From assembly GCF_022810765.1 (NCBI RefSeq), contig NZ_CP094494.1:620001-684000 (forward strand): 64,000 bases of DNA, in the 5' to 3' direction. Each line of letters opens with the position of its first letter. Within the stretch, counting starts at the first letter, position 1. Source of the DNA: Winogradskyella sp. MH6 (GTDB taxonomy: Bacteria; Bacteroidota; Bacteroidia; Flavobacteriales; Flavobacteriaceae). The position numbers were made by a program, and so were the translations under genes. A model generated the notes under the pieces. It saw nothing but the letters and a program-made list of their open reading frames with translations, ran no database searches and was not told the DNA's origin. Below are positions 25,226 to 35,692 of the stretch, one piece after another.

Positions 25226-25268
25226 AAAAAACAAAAAGCCCAAAAAGTTTGAGGGTACTTTTTGGGCT
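25226..25268 (-). terminator. Terminator of the dcw cluster after ftsZ
   Basis: AGCCCAAAAAGT (25237-25248) and ACTTTTTGGGCT (25257-25268) form a perfect 12-bp stem with an 8-base loop. On the minus strand it is followed by TTTTTGTTTTTT. It lies 35 bases past the ftsZ stop. Confidence 0.9.
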
Positions 25269-25303
25269 CGACGCTGGTGTGATAACACTAAACTGAATTG
25301 CTA

Positions 25304-27226
25304 TTAATCTACGTTATCGTGTAAGAATGAATTATTGCTTCTTAACTGAATATCGTCATTATCATCTGTACCTACAGATAGTCTTGAAGCATTGGTTTCT
25401 GAAGAATGCTGTGCATCTTCTAAGTTAACACCTTGTCTTTTGTAAGCAGGCTCTTTTTCTATTTCGTCAATTTTAGCCGTATTGAACTTATAATTAAACT
25501 CTTTCATGTGCTTTCTGCGCTCATCTGCACGTGCTTTAATTAAATCTGAAATCGGACTGTTCATTGGGTCGATATCATCCTCTGAAATCTCATCGGCTTC
25601 TTCAACAGGAAGTACTTTCTTTTCAAAAACAATCTCTTCTTTTACCTCAGTTTCTACTTTAGTGTTCATCGATGACTCATACGTTTCTACATCGTCTAAT
25701 GCATAGCGCTTCTCCCCTTTTTCATTAACTTCTGTTACCGAAATTATTTCAACAGGCTCATTAACATCAATATCTTTTACATCTTCATCTAAACTGAAGA
25801 ACATCATTTCTTCTCCAGATTCTGGTTCCTCTACGGTTTCTGGTTCATTGTTAGATAAAGGCAAATCAAACGTTAATGTAATCTGCTCTTCTTTCTCTTC
25901 AATGATAGTTTCCGCTTTATTTTCAATTGGTGTAATGATAAATTCCTCTGGCTCTACATTTAATTCTGCCTTAGTGTCTAAGACTTCATCATATACCACA
26001 TCCATGTTTCTCAATAAATCTGTCGTAGGAATTAAATCCATATCATGCTTTGCTGATGTTTCTGTGTCGTTTTCATCTATAAGCGTATGACGCACTATTG
26101 GATCTTCCTTCTTTTCTTCTAAAAAGATATCTGGAGTAATGATTGCTGGTTCTTTTTCTTGCGTACTTACTTCTTCAATGACCTCTTCCTCTAAAGCATG
26201 AATTACTTTTTTAGTTTCGGTATTAGAAATTTCGTTTTGCTGATCGATATCAAAACCTGTTGCAATAATTGTTACCGCAATAGATTCTTGTAATGACTCA
26301 TCTTCACCAACACCCATAATAATGTTAGCTCCATGACCTGCTTCATTTTGAATATGGTCGTTAATCTCACCAATCTCGTCGATTGTAATTTCCTGAGAAC
26401 CCGAAACGATAAGCAACAATACGTTTTTGGCACCAGTAATTTTATTATCGTTTAACAGTGGTGAATCTAGAGCTTTCATAATAGCTTCTTGCGCTCTGGT
26501 CTGACCAGAAGCTGTAGCCGATCCCATAATGGCTGTTCCGCTATTGCTTAATACTGTTTTAGCATCGCGTAAATCGATGTTTTGCGTATAGTGATGTGTT
26601 ATAACTTCTGCTATACCTCTAGATGCCGTTGATAAGACTTCATCTGCTTTAGAGAAACCTGCTTTAAATCCAAGGTTACCATAAACCTCGCGTAGCTTAT
26701 TGTTATTGATTACAACTAAAGAATCTACATGCTCTCTAAGGTTTTCTACACCACGTTGCGCTTGCTCGTTACGCATCTTACCTTCAAACTGAAACGGCAT
26801 CGTAACAATACCAACGGTAAGAATGTCTAATTCCTTAGCCATTTTTGCGATGATTGGTGCAGCACCAGTACCTGTACCACCTCCCATTCCGGCAGTGATA
26901 AATATCATTTTGGTATTGGTATCTAACATTCTACGAATGTCTTCTAAGCTTTCTACTGCTGCTTGTTCACCAACATCTGGGTTAGCACCAGCACCTAATC
27001 CTTCGGTTAAGTTAACTCCTAATTGTATTTTATTTGGAACACCACTACTTTGAAGCGCTTGCGCATCTGTATTACAGATTACAAAATCTACTCCTTTAAT
27101 ACCTTGTTGAAACATGTGATTAATGGCATTGCTACCACCTCCACCAACACCAATAACCTTTATAACGTTAGATTGATGTTTTGGTAAATCGAATGCGATG
27201 TTTCCAAATTCGTTGCTACTACTCAT
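25304..27226 (-). CDS. ftsZ: Cell division GTPase FtsZ with long acidic C-terminal linker
   Basis: This is the tubulin homologue that builds the division ring. The GTPase core covers about residues 15-330, with GVGGGGSNAINHM at 27-38 and the tubulin signature GGGTGTG at 115-121. The T7-loop region LLNDNKITGAKNVLL and MGVGEDESL follow. From about 335 to 590 runs a low-complexity linker rich in Glu, Asp, Val and Thr, making the protein 640 residues against roughly 380-400 in E. coli or Bacillus. Long linkers are usual in flavobacteria. The end has PAYKRQGVNLED and LRSNNSFLHDNVD, a likely docking tail for FtsA. It is the last gene of the dcw operon, separated from ftsA by 159 bases. Confidence 0.97.
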   Translation of the reverse strand: MSSSNEFGNIAFDLPKHQSNVIKVIGVGGGGSNAINHMFQQGIKGVDFVICNTDAQALQSSGVPNKIQLGVNLTEGLGAGANPDVGEQAAVESLEDIRRMLDTNTKMIFITAGMGGGTGTGAAPIIAKMAKELDILTVGIVTMPFQFEGKMRNEQAQRGVENLREHVDSLVVINNNKLREVYGNLGFKAGFSKADEVLSTASRGIAEVITHHYTQNIDLRDAKTVLSNSGTAIMGSATASGQTRAQEAIMKALDSPLLNDNKITGAKNVLLLIVSGSQEITIDEIGEINDHIQNEAGHGANIIMGVGEDESLQESIAVTIIATGFDIDQQNEISNTETKKVIHALEEEVIEEVSTQEKEPAIITPDIFLEEKKEDPIVRHTLIDENDTETSAKHDMDLIPTTDLLRNMDVVYDEVLDTKAELNVEPEEFIITPIENKAETIIEEKEEQITLTFDLPLSNNEPETVEEPESGEEMMFFSLDEDVKDIDVNEPVEIISVTEVNEKGEKRYALDDVETYESSMNTKVETEVKEEIVFEKKVLPVEEADEISEDDIDPMNSPISDLIKARADERRKHMKEFNYKFNTAKIDEIEKEPAYKRQGVNLEDAQHSSETNASRLSVGTDDNDDIQLRSNNSFLHDNVD

Positions 27227-27339
27227 ATTTTTTGAGATTATGGGATTTTATATATGTCTTAATTAATTTCATTTTTTTGTTATATAATGATTATTTAAAT
27301 CGTCATATTACATTTCTTGTTGCCCTCGCCTCAGCGCTG

Positions 27340-27385
27340 GCTCTTCGTTAAAATTGTCCACTGGACAATTTCTTTACACTCAGCC
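27340..27385. repeat. Palindromic insert between ftsA and ftsZ
   Basis: AAATTGTCC (27351-27359) and GGACAATTT (27363-27371) are exact inverted repeats around ACT, set in a higher G+C block beginning near 27321. It resembles a dispersed repeat rather than a terminator, as no T run follows on the minus strand. Confidence 0.5.
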
Positions 27386-28717
27386 CTACTCTGCGTTGTC
27401 TAAAAACTCTTTTACACGCTCTGTTAACTTATCTAAAAATGAACGGCGTTCTTTTTTAGGTGCTTCAGTGACGATGTTTTCTTGCGTTTCGGCAATTGTT
27501 TCTTCTCCTTCAGTTTCAAGAACCGCTTCTTCTACTTGCTCAGCTTTTTTTCGGTCTTGACGTTTAAGACCATCCATTACTAAACCAACTGCTGTAGCAA
27601 ATAAAGGGCTAGCAATATCTTCATCACTATCTCCTGCTAAATGCTCATTAGGATATCCTATTCTGGTATCCATTCCGGTTATATATTCTACCAATTGCTT
27701 TAAATGTTTTAACTGACTTCCACCACCTGTTAAAACAATACCTGCAATTAGTTTTTTCTTTTGCTCTTCGTGTCCGTAGTTTTTAATTTCTACATAAACT
27801 TGCTCTATGATTTCCACCACTCTGGCATGTATAATCTTTGACAAGTTTTTTAGGGTAATTTCTTTTGGTTCTCTTCCTCGTAATCCTGGAATAGACACAA
27901 TTTCGTTATCCTTATTTTCACCTGGCCACGCAGAGCCAAATTTTATTTTTAATAATTCGGCTTGCTTTTCTATAATTGAGCAGCCTTCTTTAATGTCTTC
28001 TGTAATGACATTTCCTCCAAATGGAATTACCGCTGTATGACGAATAATTCCATCTTTAAATACAGCTAAATCTGTTGTACCTCCACCGATATCAATTAGC
28101 GCTACACCAGCTTCTTTCTCTTCCTGACTCAATACGGCATTTGCTGACGCTAAAGGTTCTAAGGTGATACCATCTAATTCTAATCCTGCACTTTTAACAC
28201 AGCGACCTATATTTCTAATTGATGACACCTGACCAACAACCACATGAAAGTTAGCCTCTAGCCTTCCTCCATACATACCAATTGGTTCTTTTATTTCTGC
28301 CTGACCATCAACCTTAAACTCTTGTGGTAACACGTGAATGATTTCCTCTCCTGGAAGCATTACCAGTTTATGAACTTGGTTTATTAAACGATCTATATCT
28401 GTTTCATCGATAACCAATTCAGAATTTGGTCTGGTGATGTAATCACTATGCTGTAAACTACGAATGTGCTGACCTGCAATACCAACAGTCACATCTTCTA
28501 TCTTTTCTGATGCTGCAGCTTCTGCTTCTTGCACTGCTTGCTGAATAGATTGTATCGTCTGCGTAATATTGTTTACAACACCACGATGCACACCCAAACT
28601 TTTGGATTTACCTACACCAAGTATCTCAACTTTACCATACTCGTTTTTGCGACCAATCATGGCCACAATTTTTGTGGTTCCTATATCTAAACCTACCGAA
28701 ATTTGATGCTTGTCCAT
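27386..28717 (-). CDS. ftsA: Cell division protein FtsA
   Basis: The 443-residue actin-like ATPase anchors FtsZ to the membrane. Phosphate-1 motif VGLDIGTTKIVAMIG is at 8-22, IDIGGGTTDLAVFKDG forms phosphate-2, and VLTGGGSQLKHL the adenosine motif. The SHS2-type 1C domain lies between (VDGQAEIKEPIGMYGGRLEANFHVV). A Glu-rich linker leads to the C-terminal amphipathic helix (RSFLDKLTERVKEFLDN), the membrane-targeting sequence. It lies 3 bases after ftsQ and is followed by ftsZ after the palindromic spacer. Confidence 0.96.
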   Translation of the reverse strand: MDKHQISVGLDIGTTKIVAMIGRKNEYGKVEILGVGKSKSLGVHRGVVNNITQTIQSIQQAVQEAEAAASEKIEDVTVGIAGQHIRSLQHSDYITRPNSELVIDETDIDRLINQVHKLVMLPGEEIIHVLPQEFKVDGQAEIKEPIGMYGGRLEANFHVVVGQVSSIRNIGRCVKSAGLELDGITLEPLASANAVLSQEEKEAGVALIDIGGGTTDLAVFKDGIIRHTAVIPFGGNVITEDIKEGCSIIEKQAELLKIKFGSAWPGENKDNEIVSIPGLRGREPKEITLKNLSKIIHARVVEIIEQVYVEIKNYGHEEQKKKLIAGIVLTGGGSQLKHLKQLVEYITGMDTRIGYPNEHLAGDSDEDIASPLFATAVGLVMDGLKRQDRKKAEQVEEAVLETEGEETIAETQENIVTEAPKKERRSFLDKLTERVKEFLDNAE

Positions 28718-28720
28718 AGT

Positions 28721-29443
28721 CTAAATTTTGGTGCAAATCACTTGTTCGTCAAATTTGAGATTTACAAGCTTATAATTATCTAAAATCTTATCTTTTAAAG
28801 CCTTCTGATAAAAGGCTTTGAAATTATTTATCTTTTTCTGAAGCTGCTTTAAGGTTCCTAAATGAACTTTAAAATTGCTTTTTCTAACTCTAAAATCAAT
28901 GGTTCCATCATCGTTTTGATGAATTTCAATGACATGCTTTTTTAAGAATTCGTCCTCATCTACCGCCTTTGCAAATTGAAACACTGTATTGAGGTTATTT
29001 TTCTTAATATTACCAGTAACTAATGGCACTCTAGCTGCAAAATTTGAAGACAAGGGCATATACGAGCCTTCATCATCTATGTAATACGATGCATTAGTAT
29101 GCACTCTAGCGATAGGTCGTTTTTGTTCAATTTCTGCTGAAAGCTCACCGTTTACTGACATAAACACCTCTGCTTTCTTTATCATTGGATTAGAATTTAG
29201 GGCAGCTTCTAAATCGTTCAAATCTATAATTTCTTTAGGTTGTCCCGCAACTGCGGCTTGATTTTGTATTAACAATTTACTAACAGTTGACTCGGTCATA
29301 AAAAGCTTACTTCTACCTATAAATTCTATATTTTCTTTCGGTATAATTCGCCTATCATTTCTGTAATTAGAAAACGCAAAAAGGAAGCCAACCAAAATCA
29401 GCAACACAACAACTTTTATGTAGTTAAGATTAACTCGCAACAC
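28721..29443 (-). CDS. ftsQ: Cell division protein FtsQ/DivIB
   Basis: The 240-residue bitopic protein has one membrane segment (about 8-25, IKVVVLLILVGFLFAFS). A POTRA-like region follows (IEFIGRSKLFMTESTVSKLL ... LEAALNSNPMIKKAEVFMSVNGELSAEIEQKRPIARV), then a beta domain ending near the C-terminus. The pattern of N-P-hydrophobic-K-A-x-V before VNG..S..I.QK.P is typical of FtsQ in Bacteroidota. It joins the divisome in the periplasm and links FtsL/FtsB-type partners with FtsA. It overlaps murC by 14 bases. Confidence 0.92.
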   Translation of the reverse strand: MLRVNLNYIKVVVLLILVGFLFAFSNYRNDRRIIPKENIEFIGRSKLFMTESTVSKLLIQNQAAVAGQPKEIIDLNDLEAALNSNPMIKKAEVFMSVNGELSAEIEQKRPIARVHTNASYYIDDEGSYMPLSSNFAARVPLVTGNIKKNNLNTVFQFAKAVDEDEFLKKHVIEIHQNDDGTIDFRVRKSNFKVHLGTLKQLQKKINNFKAFYQKALKDKILDNYKLVNLKFDEQVICTKI

Positions 29444-30782
29444 TAAAGGCCTCTTTTATATGTTTTACTTCTACTCCAATATCTCCTGCTCCTATTGTTA
29501 AAACAACATGTGCATCAGAAACTTTAATTTCATCTATAATAGCTGACTTAGAAATCAACTTCTTATTTGGGTTTTCAATTTTATCTAACAGCCATTCCGA
29601 CGTTACTCCTTCAATCGGCAATTCTCTTGCTGGATAAATATCTAACAGCAGTATTTCATCGAATTTTGAAAGACTCTGTGCAAAACCATCAACAAAATCT
29701 CGGGTACGACTGTACAAATGCGGTTGAAAAATGGCTAGGACTTTTTTATCTGGATACATTTCTCTAACAGCCTGGTGCACTGCGTTTATTTCTTCGGGAT
29801 GATGTGCGTAATCATCAATAAACACAAAATCGTTAGTTTTGATCTGGTACGTAAATCGTCTTTTAACCCCTTTGTAAGATGCTAAACCCTTGGCGAGCTG
29901 GTGGTAAGGGCAACCGTAATCAGCAGCCATCGCCAAGGCGATTATTGCATTCGACAAATTATGTCTACCAGGTAGGTTAAATTGAAAATCTTTATGTATT
30001 CCGTTAGGTGTTTTCACATCAAACACGTAACTACCATTAATTATTCTAATATTTTTCGCACTGTAATCAGCGTTGTCATCAACACCATAGGTGATACCTT
30101 TTAATGGTAATCCACTTTTTACAAACAGCTTACCTTTAGGCTTTATACACTCTGAAAACGCTTTGAATGTTTTTGTAAGTTCAGTAGCATCACCATAAAT
30201 ATCGAGATGATCCGCATCCATAGAAGTGATACACGCCAAATCTGGCGATAAGGTTAAAAAAGAACGATCAAATTCATCGGCCTCCACTACTGTAACTTCA
30301 GTACCATTTAGGATTAAGTTAGAGTTGTAGTTTTCACTAATTCCACCCAAGAAGGCTGTAACTGGCACATCGCATTCATTCAATAAATGTCCTAAAATGC
30401 TTGTTGTTGTTGTTTTACCATGTGTTCCTGCAACAGCAAGACAGGTCGTTTGCTTAGTAACTTCACCAAGTACCTGAGAACGTTTATATACCTTAAAACC
30501 GTTATCCTTAAAGTAGTTTAACTCTGAATGGTTTTTTGGAATTGCTGGAGTATACACAACCAGCGTCGTTTCTTTATCTAAAAACTCTGGTTTAACCTCT
30601 GAAATACTATCATTAAAATGAACCTCAACACCTAATTCCTGTAAACTCTCAGTAATATCCGAAGGCGTTTTATCATAACCAGCAACATCTTTGCCATTAG
30701 CTACAAAATAACGTGCCAATGCACTCATACCGATACCACCAATACCGATAAAATAGATGTTATTTATAGCTTTTAGGTTCAT
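29430..30782 (-). CDS. murC: UDP-N-acetylmuramate--L-alanine ligase MurC
   Basis: The 450-residue Mur ligase opens with the UDP-binding Rossmann motif FIGIGGIGMSALA (11-23). The ATP loop GTHGKTTT is at 119-126. VVEADEFDRSFL, HHPEEINAV and the later FQPHLYSRTRDF are conserved MurC ATP/metal and amino-acid motifs. It adds the first L-Ala to UDP-MurNAc in the cytoplasm. It starts one base from the murG stop and overlaps ftsQ at its end, so it is tightly coupled in the dcw operon. Confidence 0.97.
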   Translation of the reverse strand: MNLKAINNIYFIGIGGIGMSALARYFVANGKDVAGYDKTPSDITESLQELGVEVHFNDSISEVKPEFLDKETTLVVYTPAIPKNHSELNYFKDNGFKVYKRSQVLGEVTKQTTCLAVAGTHGKTTTTSILGHLLNECDVPVTAFLGGISENYNSNLILNGTEVTVVEADEFDRSFLTLSPDLACITSMDADHLDIYGDATELTKTFKAFSECIKPKGKLFVKSGLPLKGITYGVDDNADYSAKNIRIINGSYVFDVKTPNGIHKDFQFNLPGRHNLSNAIIALAMAADYGCPYHQLAKGLASYKGVKRRFTYQIKTNDFVFIDDYAHHPEEINAVHQAVREMYPDKKVLAIFQPHLYSRTRDFVDGFAQSLSKFDEILLLDIYPARELPIEGVTSEWLLDKIENPNKKLISKSAIIDEIKVSDAHVVLTIGAGDIGVEVKHIKEAFSVAS

Positions 30783-31877
30783 TTATTTTTTTAATAATTT
30801 TTCCACCTCATCAACAATATCATTTGTTGCATTCACCAATGCTAAGGCCTCAATATTTTTACTTAGTTCTGACTGCTTTTCTTCGTTTGAAATTAATTCT
30901 GAAAAATGATTTTGAAAGTCACTATCTAAATCACTTTCCTTAATTAAAATCGCTGCATTTTTATCTGCTACAGCCTGTGCATTCTTTGTTTGATGGTCTT
31001 CTGCCACATTAGGAGATGGTATAAAAATGGTTGGCTTACCAACAATACATAATTCCGAGACCGAAATCGCACCAGCTCTTGAAATAATGACATCTGCAGC
31101 TGCATAGGCCATATCCATGTTATTTAAAAAGGCATGCACCTGAACATGTTTTAAATCATTATGCTGCTTATACCTATCGTAATACAACTTACCGCATTGC
31201 CAAATGAGCTGCACGTTTTGTTCTTCAAAAAAACTAAGATTTGTTTCAATAAGTTCATTGATGCGTCTCGCTCCCAAACTTCCTCCAAGCACCAACAATG
31301 TATGCTTACTATGAATAAGCTTAAATACATCTTTACCTTCAATATGCTTTCCTTTTACAGCCAACAAATCTTTTCTTATTGGGTTGCCTGTCAACTTTAA
31401 TTTTTCTTTTGGGAAGAATTTTTCCAAACCATCATAAGCCACACAAATGGTGTCAACTTTCTTACCTAACAATTTATTAGTGATTCCTGGATACGAATTC
31501 TGTTCTTGTATTAATGATGGTATACCTTTAGATGTTGCCATTTGTAATAATGGTCCGCTTGCGAATCCACCAGTACCTATTACCACATCTGGCTTAAAGG
31601 TTTTTATGATTTTTCTAGATCTTAATAAGCTTGTCATCAACTTAAAAGGAAACATTAAATTCTTCAGTGTCAATTTTCTTTGAATACCAGAAATCCACAA
31701 GCCTTCAATCTCATAACCAGCCTGTGGCACTTTATCCATTTCCATACGGTCTGATGCTCCAACAAATAAAAATTCAGCATCCGGATGGCGCGATTTCAGT
31801 TCGTTAGCAATAGCTATAGCAGGATATATATGACCTCCTGTACCACCACCTGACAATATGAATTTATAGTTACTCAT
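30783..31877 (-). CDS. murG: Lipid II synthase MurG
   Basis: The 364-residue GT28 glycosyltransferase has the N-terminal loop [12 protein letters not shown] (9-20), [26 protein letters not shown], and [10 protein letters not shown] opening the UDP-GlcNAc-binding half. It ends in [36 protein letters not shown] with the donor-binding acidic residue. It transfers GlcNAc from UDP-GlcNAc to lipid I at the inner face of the membrane. It overlaps the ftsW stop by one base. Confidence 0.97.
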   Translation of the reverse strand: MSNYKFILSGGGTGGHIYPAIAIANELKSRHPDAEFLFVGASDRMEMDKVPQAGYEIEGLWISGIQRKLTLKNLMFPFKLMTSLLRSRKIIKTFKPDVVIGTGGFASGPLLQMATSKGIPSLIQEQNSYPGITNKLLGKKVDTICVAYDGLEKFFPKEKLKLTGNPIRKDLLAVKGKHIEGKDVFKLIHSKHTLLVLGGSLGARRINELIETNLSFFEEQNVQLIWQCGKLYYDRYKQHNDLKHVQVHAFLNNMDMAYAAADVIISRAGAISVSELCIVGKPTIFIPSPNVAEDHQTKNAQAVADKNAAILIKESDLDSDFQNHFSELISNEEKQSELSKNIEALALVNATNDIVDEVEKLLKK

Positions 31878-33073
31878 TAAATTGTTTCACTTAAAATATC
31901 CAAAGGGTTATCACCCTCTAGAACTTCATTTTCTTTTATCTCTTGGCGCTTAGCACTTACACTTAATATTATTCCTATAGCCATACAGGTCATCCAAATA
32001 GACGTACCTCCACTACTTATTAATGGTAAGGTTTGCCCTGTTACCGGAAATAACTCAACTGCAACAGCCATGTTAATTAGTGCCTGAAACACAATTGGCA
32101 GACCGACACCGAGCACCAGCAACATTCCGAATACGGTATCTGCTTTTTGCGACACCACAACAATTCTAAACAACAGCCAAGAATACATCACCAATAAAAA
32201 TATACCACCGAACAAACCATACTCTTCAATGATGATTGCGAATATGAAATCTGATGATGATTGTGGCAAAAAGTTTTTCTGAACACTCTTTCCTGGGCCT
32301 AATGGTTTTATACCTGTTGCGATTGCAATTTTTGCTTTTTCAATTTGATAATCTTCTTCTGTATCTTCTCCATTTGCAAAATTTTCAATTCTGCTCATCC
32401 AAGTGTCTACACGATTTGGCATGGCATCTGGAAATGCTTTCGCCACCAAGACAAATAGTACCAAAGCCAACAATCCTGAACCAATTATTACTGCGAGATA
32501 TTTTATTGGATAACCACCTATAAATGCCAACATCATAACCATAGTAAAGATGATAGCTGTTGTAGAAAAATTGGCAGGAAGAATAAGAATTAGAACAAAA
32601 AATACTGGTCCCCAAAGTGGTAAAATAGTTTCTTTAAAACTTACACTTTTCTCTCTTATTTTTGAAAGATAACGCGCCACATACACCATTAAAATAACCG
32701 CTGCCAGTGTAGATGTTTGAAAGGACATATTTACGATTGGGATTTGTATCCAGCGACTTGTATTTGTACCTTGAGAATTGGTTGAACCCTGTAAAATTGT
32801 AATCAAAAGAAGTACTAATACCACAGGAATCAGCACCATAGAAAGCCCTTTAAAATACCTGTACGGAATTTTATGAACCGCATACATAATCGCAAAACCT
32901 AGCGACAAGTGCATAAAGTGCTTCACAAAAAAAGAAAAAGTGTTACCTGTACCGCCAACATATGCCAAGTTGCTGGCAGCACTATAAACTGGCAAAAATG
33001 AGAATATGGCCAATAGCGTTACTATTGCCCATATGGCTCTATCTCCTTTTATTTGTGAAAAAATATTTTGCAC
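31877..33073 (-). CDS. ftsW: FtsW, SEDS-family peptidoglycan polymerase
   Basis: The 398-residue protein has about ten membrane segments. SEDS motifs include [22 protein letters not shown] and the large periplasmic loop with [61 protein letters not shown] forms the conserved end. It polymerises lipid II at the septum together with the class B PBP encoded upstream. The 46-base gap to murD is the largest in this part of the operon. Confidence 0.95.
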   Translation of the reverse strand: MQNIFSQIKGDRAIWAIVTLLAIFSFLPVYSAASNLAYVGGTGNTFSFFVKHFMHLSLGFAIMYAVHKIPYRYFKGLSMVLIPVVLVLLLITILQGSTNSQGTNTSRWIQIPIVNMSFQTSTLAAVILMVYVARYLSKIREKSVSFKETILPLWGPVFFVLILILPANFSTTAIIFTMVMMLAFIGGYPIKYLAVIIGSGLLALVLFVLVAKAFPDAMPNRVDTWMSRIENFANGEDTEEDYQIEKAKIAIATGIKPLGPGKSVQKNFLPQSSSDFIFAIIIEEYGLFGGIFLLVMYSWLLFRIVVVSQKADTVFGMLLVLGVGLPIVFQALINMAVAVELFPVTGQTLPLISSGGTSIWMTCMAIGIILSVSAKRQEIKENEVLEGDNPLDILSETI

Positions 33074-33119
33074 GCTTAACCTTTTTATCGTTGAGTCCCT
33101 AATTCAACGTTTTAAATTT

Positions 33120-34451
33120 TTATAAGTTTCTTACCGCATCTTTAAATTGACGTCCACGGTCTTCATAGTTTTCAAACAAATCGAAACTAGCACATGCTGG
33201 AGACAATAACACATTATCGCCAGCTTCAGCTACTTTGTATGCAATCTTAACAGCCTCGCTCATGTATTGCGTTTCTACAATAACATCGACCATGTTTCCA
33301 AAAGCTTCGATTAGCTTTTTGTTATCTACACCAAGACAAATAATCGCTTTTACTTTTTCATTTACGAATTGAAACAATTCTTTATAATCATTGCCTTTAT
33401 CAACACCACCAACAATCCAAACCGTTGGCGCATCCATACTCTCTAAGGCAAAGTAAGTTGCATTAACATTGGTCGCTTTAGAATCATTGATATACTGCAC
33501 CTTATTAATCTTAAGCACTTGCTCCAAACGATGTTCAACCCCTTGAAAGTTTTCTAAACTCTCTCTTATAGTTTGTTTTCTTATTTTAAGCAAATGTGCT
33601 ACTGTAGAAGCAGCCATAGCGTTTTTAACGTTATGTTTACCCTCTAATGCTATGTTTTCTGTTGGCATAATTATCTTGTTGTTATCTATTGTTATTATTA
33701 TGTTTTTGTCTTTGTAATAAGCCCCTTCTTCAATTTCTCTCGTCAATGAAAAAGGCAACTTTTTAGATTGAATTTGATGACTTTGTAACCAGTCTGTTAT
33801 AACCTCGTCATCTGCATCGTAAATGAAATAATCATCTTCGGTTTGGTTTTCTACAATTCTAAATTTTGAAGCGATATAGTTTTCAAACTTATAATCGTAG
33901 CGATCTAAATGATCTGGTGTTATATTGGTTAATACTGCAATTTTTGGTTTAAAATCAAGGATATCATCCAACTGAAAACTACTTACTTCCAACACATAGT
34001 TGTCATGGTCTTTTTCCAAAATTTGCTTTGCAAAACTGTCACCAATATTTCCTGCTAAACCTACATCTAGCTCTTGTTTTAACAAATGATGTGTTAAAGT
34101 TGCTGTTGTTGTTTTGCCATTACTACCAGTTATCGCAACCAATGTTGCATTTGTATAGTTTGAAGCAAATTCAATCTCGGACACCACCTTAATACCAGCG
34201 CCTCGAATCTGTTTTACCAAAGCCACTTTATCTGGTATACCAGGACTTTTCATGACGATGTCTGCATTCAGAATTTTAGATTCTGTATGCTGTTCATCTT
34301 CAAATTCAATCTCATTATTTAAAAGAACGTCTCTATATTTTTCTTTAATTTTCCCTTTGTCGGACACAAACACGTCATATCCTTTTGCCTTCGCCAAAAG
34401 TGCTGTACCCACACCACTTTCTCCACCTCCAAGAATCACTAATCTTTTCAT
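33120..34451 (-). CDS. murD: UDP-N-acetylmuramoyl-L-alanine--D-glutamate ligase MurD
   Basis: I take ATG at 34451, giving 443 residues starting [15 protein letters not shown], a normal MurD N-terminus. A longer frame adds 19 residues inside mraY and is unlikely. The ATP loop GSNGKTTT is at 109-116, with LEVSSFQLD, TPDHLDRYD, KGKHNVKNAMAA-like EGKHNVKNA and NDSKATN following. It adds D-Glu to UDP-MurNAc-L-Ala in the cytoplasm. The start overlaps the mraY stop by one base (TAATG), consistent with coupling. Confidence 0.96.
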   Translation of the reverse strand: MKRLVILGGGESGVGTALLAKAKGYDVFVSDKGKIKEKYRDVLLNNEIEFEDEQHTESKILNADIVMKSPGIPDKVALVKQIRGAGIKVVSEIEFASNYTNATLVAITGSNGKTTTATLTHHLLKQELDVGLAGNIGDSFAKQILEKDHDNYVLEVSSFQLDDILDFKPKIAVLTNITPDHLDRYDYKFENYIASKFRIVENQTEDDYFIYDADDEVITDWLQSHQIQSKKLPFSLTREIEEGAYYKDKNIIITIDNNKIIMPTENIALEGKHNVKNAMAASTVAHLLKIRKQTIRESLENFQGVEHRLEQVLKINKVQYINDSKATNVNATYFALESMDAPTVWIVGGVDKGNDYKELFQFVNEKVKAIICLGVDNKKLIEAFGNMVDVIVETQYMSEAVKIAYKVAEAGDNVLLSPACASFDLFENYEDRGRQFKDAVRNL

Positions 34452-35692
34452 TACCTGATCTTCAATGTCACTATAGATATTATGGCTAATAGGATTCCTA
34501 CAATCCAAAAACGCGTGACTATTTTACTTTCGTGATATCCTGATTTTTGATAATGATGGTGCAATGGAGACATCTTGAAAATCCGCCTGCCTTCACCATA
34601 TTTTTTCTTGGTGTATTTGAAATAACTCACCTGCATCATTACTGATAGATTCTCTGCTAAGAAAATTCCGCAGAGTACTGGTATTAGCCATTCTTTTCTT
34701 ACCGCTATTGCTATTACCGCAATGATTCCTCCAATGGTTAAGCTCCCTGTATCTCCCATAAACACTTGCGCTGGATACGCGTTATACCACAAAAACCCAA
34801 CGAGCGCTCCCACGAATGCAGCTATATAAATTGTTATCTCCTCTACCTGAGGGATATACATTATATCTAGATATTTAGAGAAAATAATATTACCAGACAC
34901 CCAAGCAAAAATTCCTAAGGTCAATACAACGATTGCCGAAGTTCCTGCCGCTAAACCATCTATACCATCTGTAAGATTTGCACCATTAGAAACTGCAGTT
35001 ACAATGATGATACTCACTAAAACAAAAATGATCCAAGCATAGCTTTCCAAATCCGGACTTATCCAGGTAATTAAATCTGAATAATCGAACTCATTATTCT
35101 TTACAAACGGAATTGTTGTTTTGGTAGATTTTTTAGCAACATCAAATAATTGCGCTTCTGGTATATTTGGATTTTCAGCCAACAATTCTTGCTGTTGCTG
35201 AAGCGGTAGCTCTTCTTTTATGGTTACATCGTCATGAAAATACAAGGTTAAACCAACAATAAGCCCTAAGCCTACCTGACCCAAAACTTTAAACTTCCCT
35301 TTTAAGCCCTCCTTATCATTTTTGAATTTTTTGATATAATCATCTATAAACCCAATGGTTCCCATCCACAAAGTGGTGATAACCAATAAGATTATGTAGA
35401 TGTTTTCCAATTTTGCTATCAACAGTACAGGAAGTAACGTGGCCAGTATAATTATAAGTCCACCCATAGTAGGTGTACCAGCCTTTTCTACCTGACCTTC
35501 TAAACCTAAATCTCGAATGGTTTCTCCTACTTGTTTCTTGCGCAAAAACTCTATAATACGCTTACCATAAATAGTAGAAATTAACAAGGATAAAATAACT
35601 GCCATTGCAGCTCTAAAGGTTAAGAACCCAAACAGTGATGCTCCTGGAAATTGGAATTGTTTTTCTAAATATTCAAATAAATAATATAGCAT
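34451..35692 (-). CDS. mraY: Phospho-N-acetylmuramoyl-pentapeptide transferase MraY
   Basis: The 413-residue membrane enzyme makes lipid I. TPTMGG near the N-terminus, [24 protein letters not shown] with the catalytic Asp pair, and [13 protein letters not shown] are all present. So is [22 protein letters not shown] near the end, which is typical of MraY. Compared with E. coli (360 residues) it has an extra soluble insert at about residues 155-205, as seen in other Bacteroidota. It follows murE with no gap. Confidence 0.96.
   Translation of the reverse strand: MLYYLFEYLEKQFQFPGASLFGFLTFRAAMAVILSLLISTIYGKRIIEFLRKKQVGETIRDLGLEGQVEKAGTPTMGGLIIILATLLPVLLIAKLENIYIILLVITTLWMGTIGFIDDYIKKFKNDKEGLKGKFKVLGQVGLGLIVGLTLYFHDDVTIKEELPLQQQQELLAENPNIPEAQLFDVAKKSTKTTIPFVKNNEFDYSDLITWISPDLESYAWIIFVLVSIIIVTAVSNGANLTDGIDGLAAGTSAIVVLTLGIFAWVSGNIIFSKYLDIMYIPQVEEITIYIAAFVGALVGFLWYNAYPAQVFMGDTGSLTIGGIIAVIAIAVRKEWLIPVLCGIFLAENLSVMMQVSYFKYTKKKYGEGRRIFKMSPLHHHYQKSGYHESKIVTRFWIVGILLAIISIVTLKIR

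Noticed and set aside
27235..27385. Terminator between ftsA and ftsZ
   Set aside because: The palindrome has no following T run on the minus strand, and ftsZ lacks a clear promoter here, so continued transcription is more likely.
34452..34508. 19-residue N-terminal extension of MurD
   Set aside because: It lies entirely within mraY, lacks MurD similarity, and the ATG at 34451 gives the usual [13 protein letters not shown] start with a one-base overlap.
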